Shown: positions 63,048-64,000 of the stretch, piece by piece
Position numbering within the stretch: the first letter of the stretch is position 1
How the letters are laid out: each line of letters begins with the position of its first letter
Assembly (NCBI RefSeq): GCF_050586345.1
Contig: NZ_JBOCEF010000001.1
Coordinates: 62,001 to 126,000, forward strand
Direction of reading: 5' to 3'
Length of the DNA: 64,000 nt
Source of the DNA: JBOCEF01 sp050586345
GTDB lineage: Bacteria > Pseudomonadota > Alphaproteobacteria > Rhodobacterales > Rhodobacteraceae
Made by a program: the position numbers and the translations under genes
Notes under the pieces: model-generated
Database searches by the model: none
Told to the model about the DNA's origin: nothing
Seen by the model: the letters and a program-made list of their open reading frames with translations, nothing else

Positions 63048-64000
63048 TGTCAGAAGAGCTGCCGAACGGCCCGATGAGCCTCGGCGTCACCGACAAGGTG
63101 CGCCCGATCCTCGAGAAGGTCACGAAGATGATCAAGGAGGACATCGAACCCGCGTCCGAGGAGTTCGAGTCCCTCATCGGCGCCGAGGGCGACCGCTGGT
63201 CCTACACCGCGCGCCAGACCGAGATCCTGGAAGGGCTCAAGCAGAAGGCGAAGGACCAGGGTCTCTGGAACTTCTGGCTGACCGATTCCGAGCGCGGCTA
63301 CGGCCTGTCGACCGTCGAATACGCCTATCTCGCCGAGCAGATGGGCAAGGCGCATCTCGGGGCCGAGACCTTCAACTGCTCCGCCCCCGACACCGGCAAC
63401 ATGGAAGTGCTGGAGCGCTACGGGAACGACGAGCACAAGGAAAAGTGGCTCAAGCCCCTGCTGAACGGCGAGATCCGCTCGGCCTACCTGATGACCGAAC
63501 CGGGCGTGGCCTCCTCGGACGCCACCAACATGCGCATGTCCTGCGTGCGCGACGGCGACGAGTACGTGCTGAACGGCGAGAAATGGTGGTCCTCGGGCGC
63601 CGGCGACCCGCGCTGCAAGGTCTACATCACCATGGTGTACACCCCCGACGCCAACCGCCCGCGGCACCAGCAGCACTCGATGATCCTGGTCGACGCGGAC
63701 ACCCCCGGCGTCACCAAGCTGCGCGCGATGGAGGTGTTCGGCAACGATGACGCCCCCCATGGCCACCTGCACCTGAAGTTCGAGAACGTGCGCGTTCCGG
63801 CCGAGAACCTGCTTCTGGGCGAGGGCCGCGGCTTCGAGATCAGCCAGGGGCGGCTTGGCCCGGGCCGCATCCACCACTGCATGCGCGCCATCGGCCAGGC
63901 CGAGAAGGCGCTGGAGCTGATGTGCAAGCGGTCGCTCGAGCGCGAGGCCTTCGGCAAGAAGCTCGCCCAGCTCGGCGCCAACTACGACATCATCGCCGAG
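63047..64000 (+). CDS. Acyl-CoA dehydrogenase, ACAD10/11 (LvaC) type, partial at window end
   Basis: 318 codons visible; the frame is open at the window end (family length about 400). FAD-domain landmarks are MTEPGVASSDATN and WWSSGAGDPRC, both characteristic of the ACAD10/11 branch, with CSAPDTGNMEVL before them. In that branch the dehydrogenase domain acts on phosphorylated 4-hydroxyacyl-CoA, removing phosphate to give an enoyl-CoA. The kinase for this step is encoded divergently at 59672. The start ATG shares a base with the tetR stop. Confidence 0.93.
   Translation, partial: MSEELPNGPMSLGVTDKVRPILEKVTKMIKEDIEPASEEFESLIGAEGDRWSYTARQTEILEGLKQKAKDQGLWNFWLTDSERGYGLSTVEYAYLAEQMGKAHLGAETFNCSAPDTGNMEVLERYGNDEHKEKWLKPLLNGEIRSAYLMTEPGVASSDATNMRMSCVRDGDEYVLNGEKWWSSGAGDPRCKVYITMVYTPDANRPRHQQHSMILVDADTPGVTKLRAMEVFGNDDAPHGHLHLKFENVRVPAENLLLGEGRGFEISQGRLGPGRIHHCMRAIGQAEKALELMCKRSLEREAFGKKLAQLGANYDIIAE

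Overview
The window is a chromosomal segment of a very GC-rich alphaproteobacterium, most likely of the Rhodobacterales (Rhodobacteraceae/Paracoccaceae). The evidence is the conserved order murA, DUF2948, hisD, UPF0262, low-molecular-weight phosphatase, infA, maf, RNase E/G, yacG, tRNA-Phe, together with a VPLPA-CTERM protein, TRAP transporters and a monomeric NADP-isocitrate dehydrogenase. I see no insertion sequences, prophage, CRISPR array, rRNA or replication origin. The high GC creates many long open frames on the opposite strand; these were discarded.

Layout: 1-2.5 kb, 3' part of sbcC. 2.6-11.5 kb, a sugar-acid island: gntR-dctPQM-Zn dehydrogenase leftward and uxuA-uxuB-kdgK rightward. 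The enzymes add up to a route from L-gulonate (or a related hexonate/hexuronate) to KDPG. 11.7-13.9 kb, icd. 14.0-18.0 kb, a compact aromatic-acid module: IclR regulator and thioesterase divergent from a fusion of a salicylyl-CoA-type FAD hydroxylase with a benzoate-CoA-ligase-type domain. 18.4-22.4 kb, a chemoreceptor co-oriented with a solute-binding protein. 22.6-27.4 kb, an amino-acid ABC transporter lacking its ATPase, divergent from an Orn/Lys/Arg decarboxylase.

27.5-38.9 kb is the conserved housekeeping block with tRNA-Phe and tRNA-Thr, interrupted by a Tat-exported metallophosphatase with a degenerate motif, and followed by an M16 peptidase with an extra cysteine cluster. 39-50 kb holds scattered single genes (hydroxyacyl-CoA dehydrogenase, EamA, amidase, gpt, GNAT, LysE, fabI, serine acetyltransferase-like, pdxH, pilin-like protein, SDR), a dispersed intergenic repeat, and a short promoter-hairpin-terminator unit near 44.1 kb that looks like a small RNA with an anti-Shine-Dalgarno stretch.

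50.4-58.0 kb is a LysR gene and a polyamine-type ABC operon carrying three unusual passengers (DUF1330, a phosphodiester-glycosidase-like protein and a possibly frameshifted protein). 58.1-64 kb has the VPLPA-CTERM protein and a divergent fatty/hydroxy-acid operon pair: SDR, APH-type kinase, MaoC, SDR against TetR and an ACAD10/11-type acyl-CoA dehydrogenase, cut by the window end. Kinase plus ACAD resembles a split version of the 4-hydroxyacyl-CoA system known from Pseudomonas LvaA/LvaC and animal ACAD10/11.
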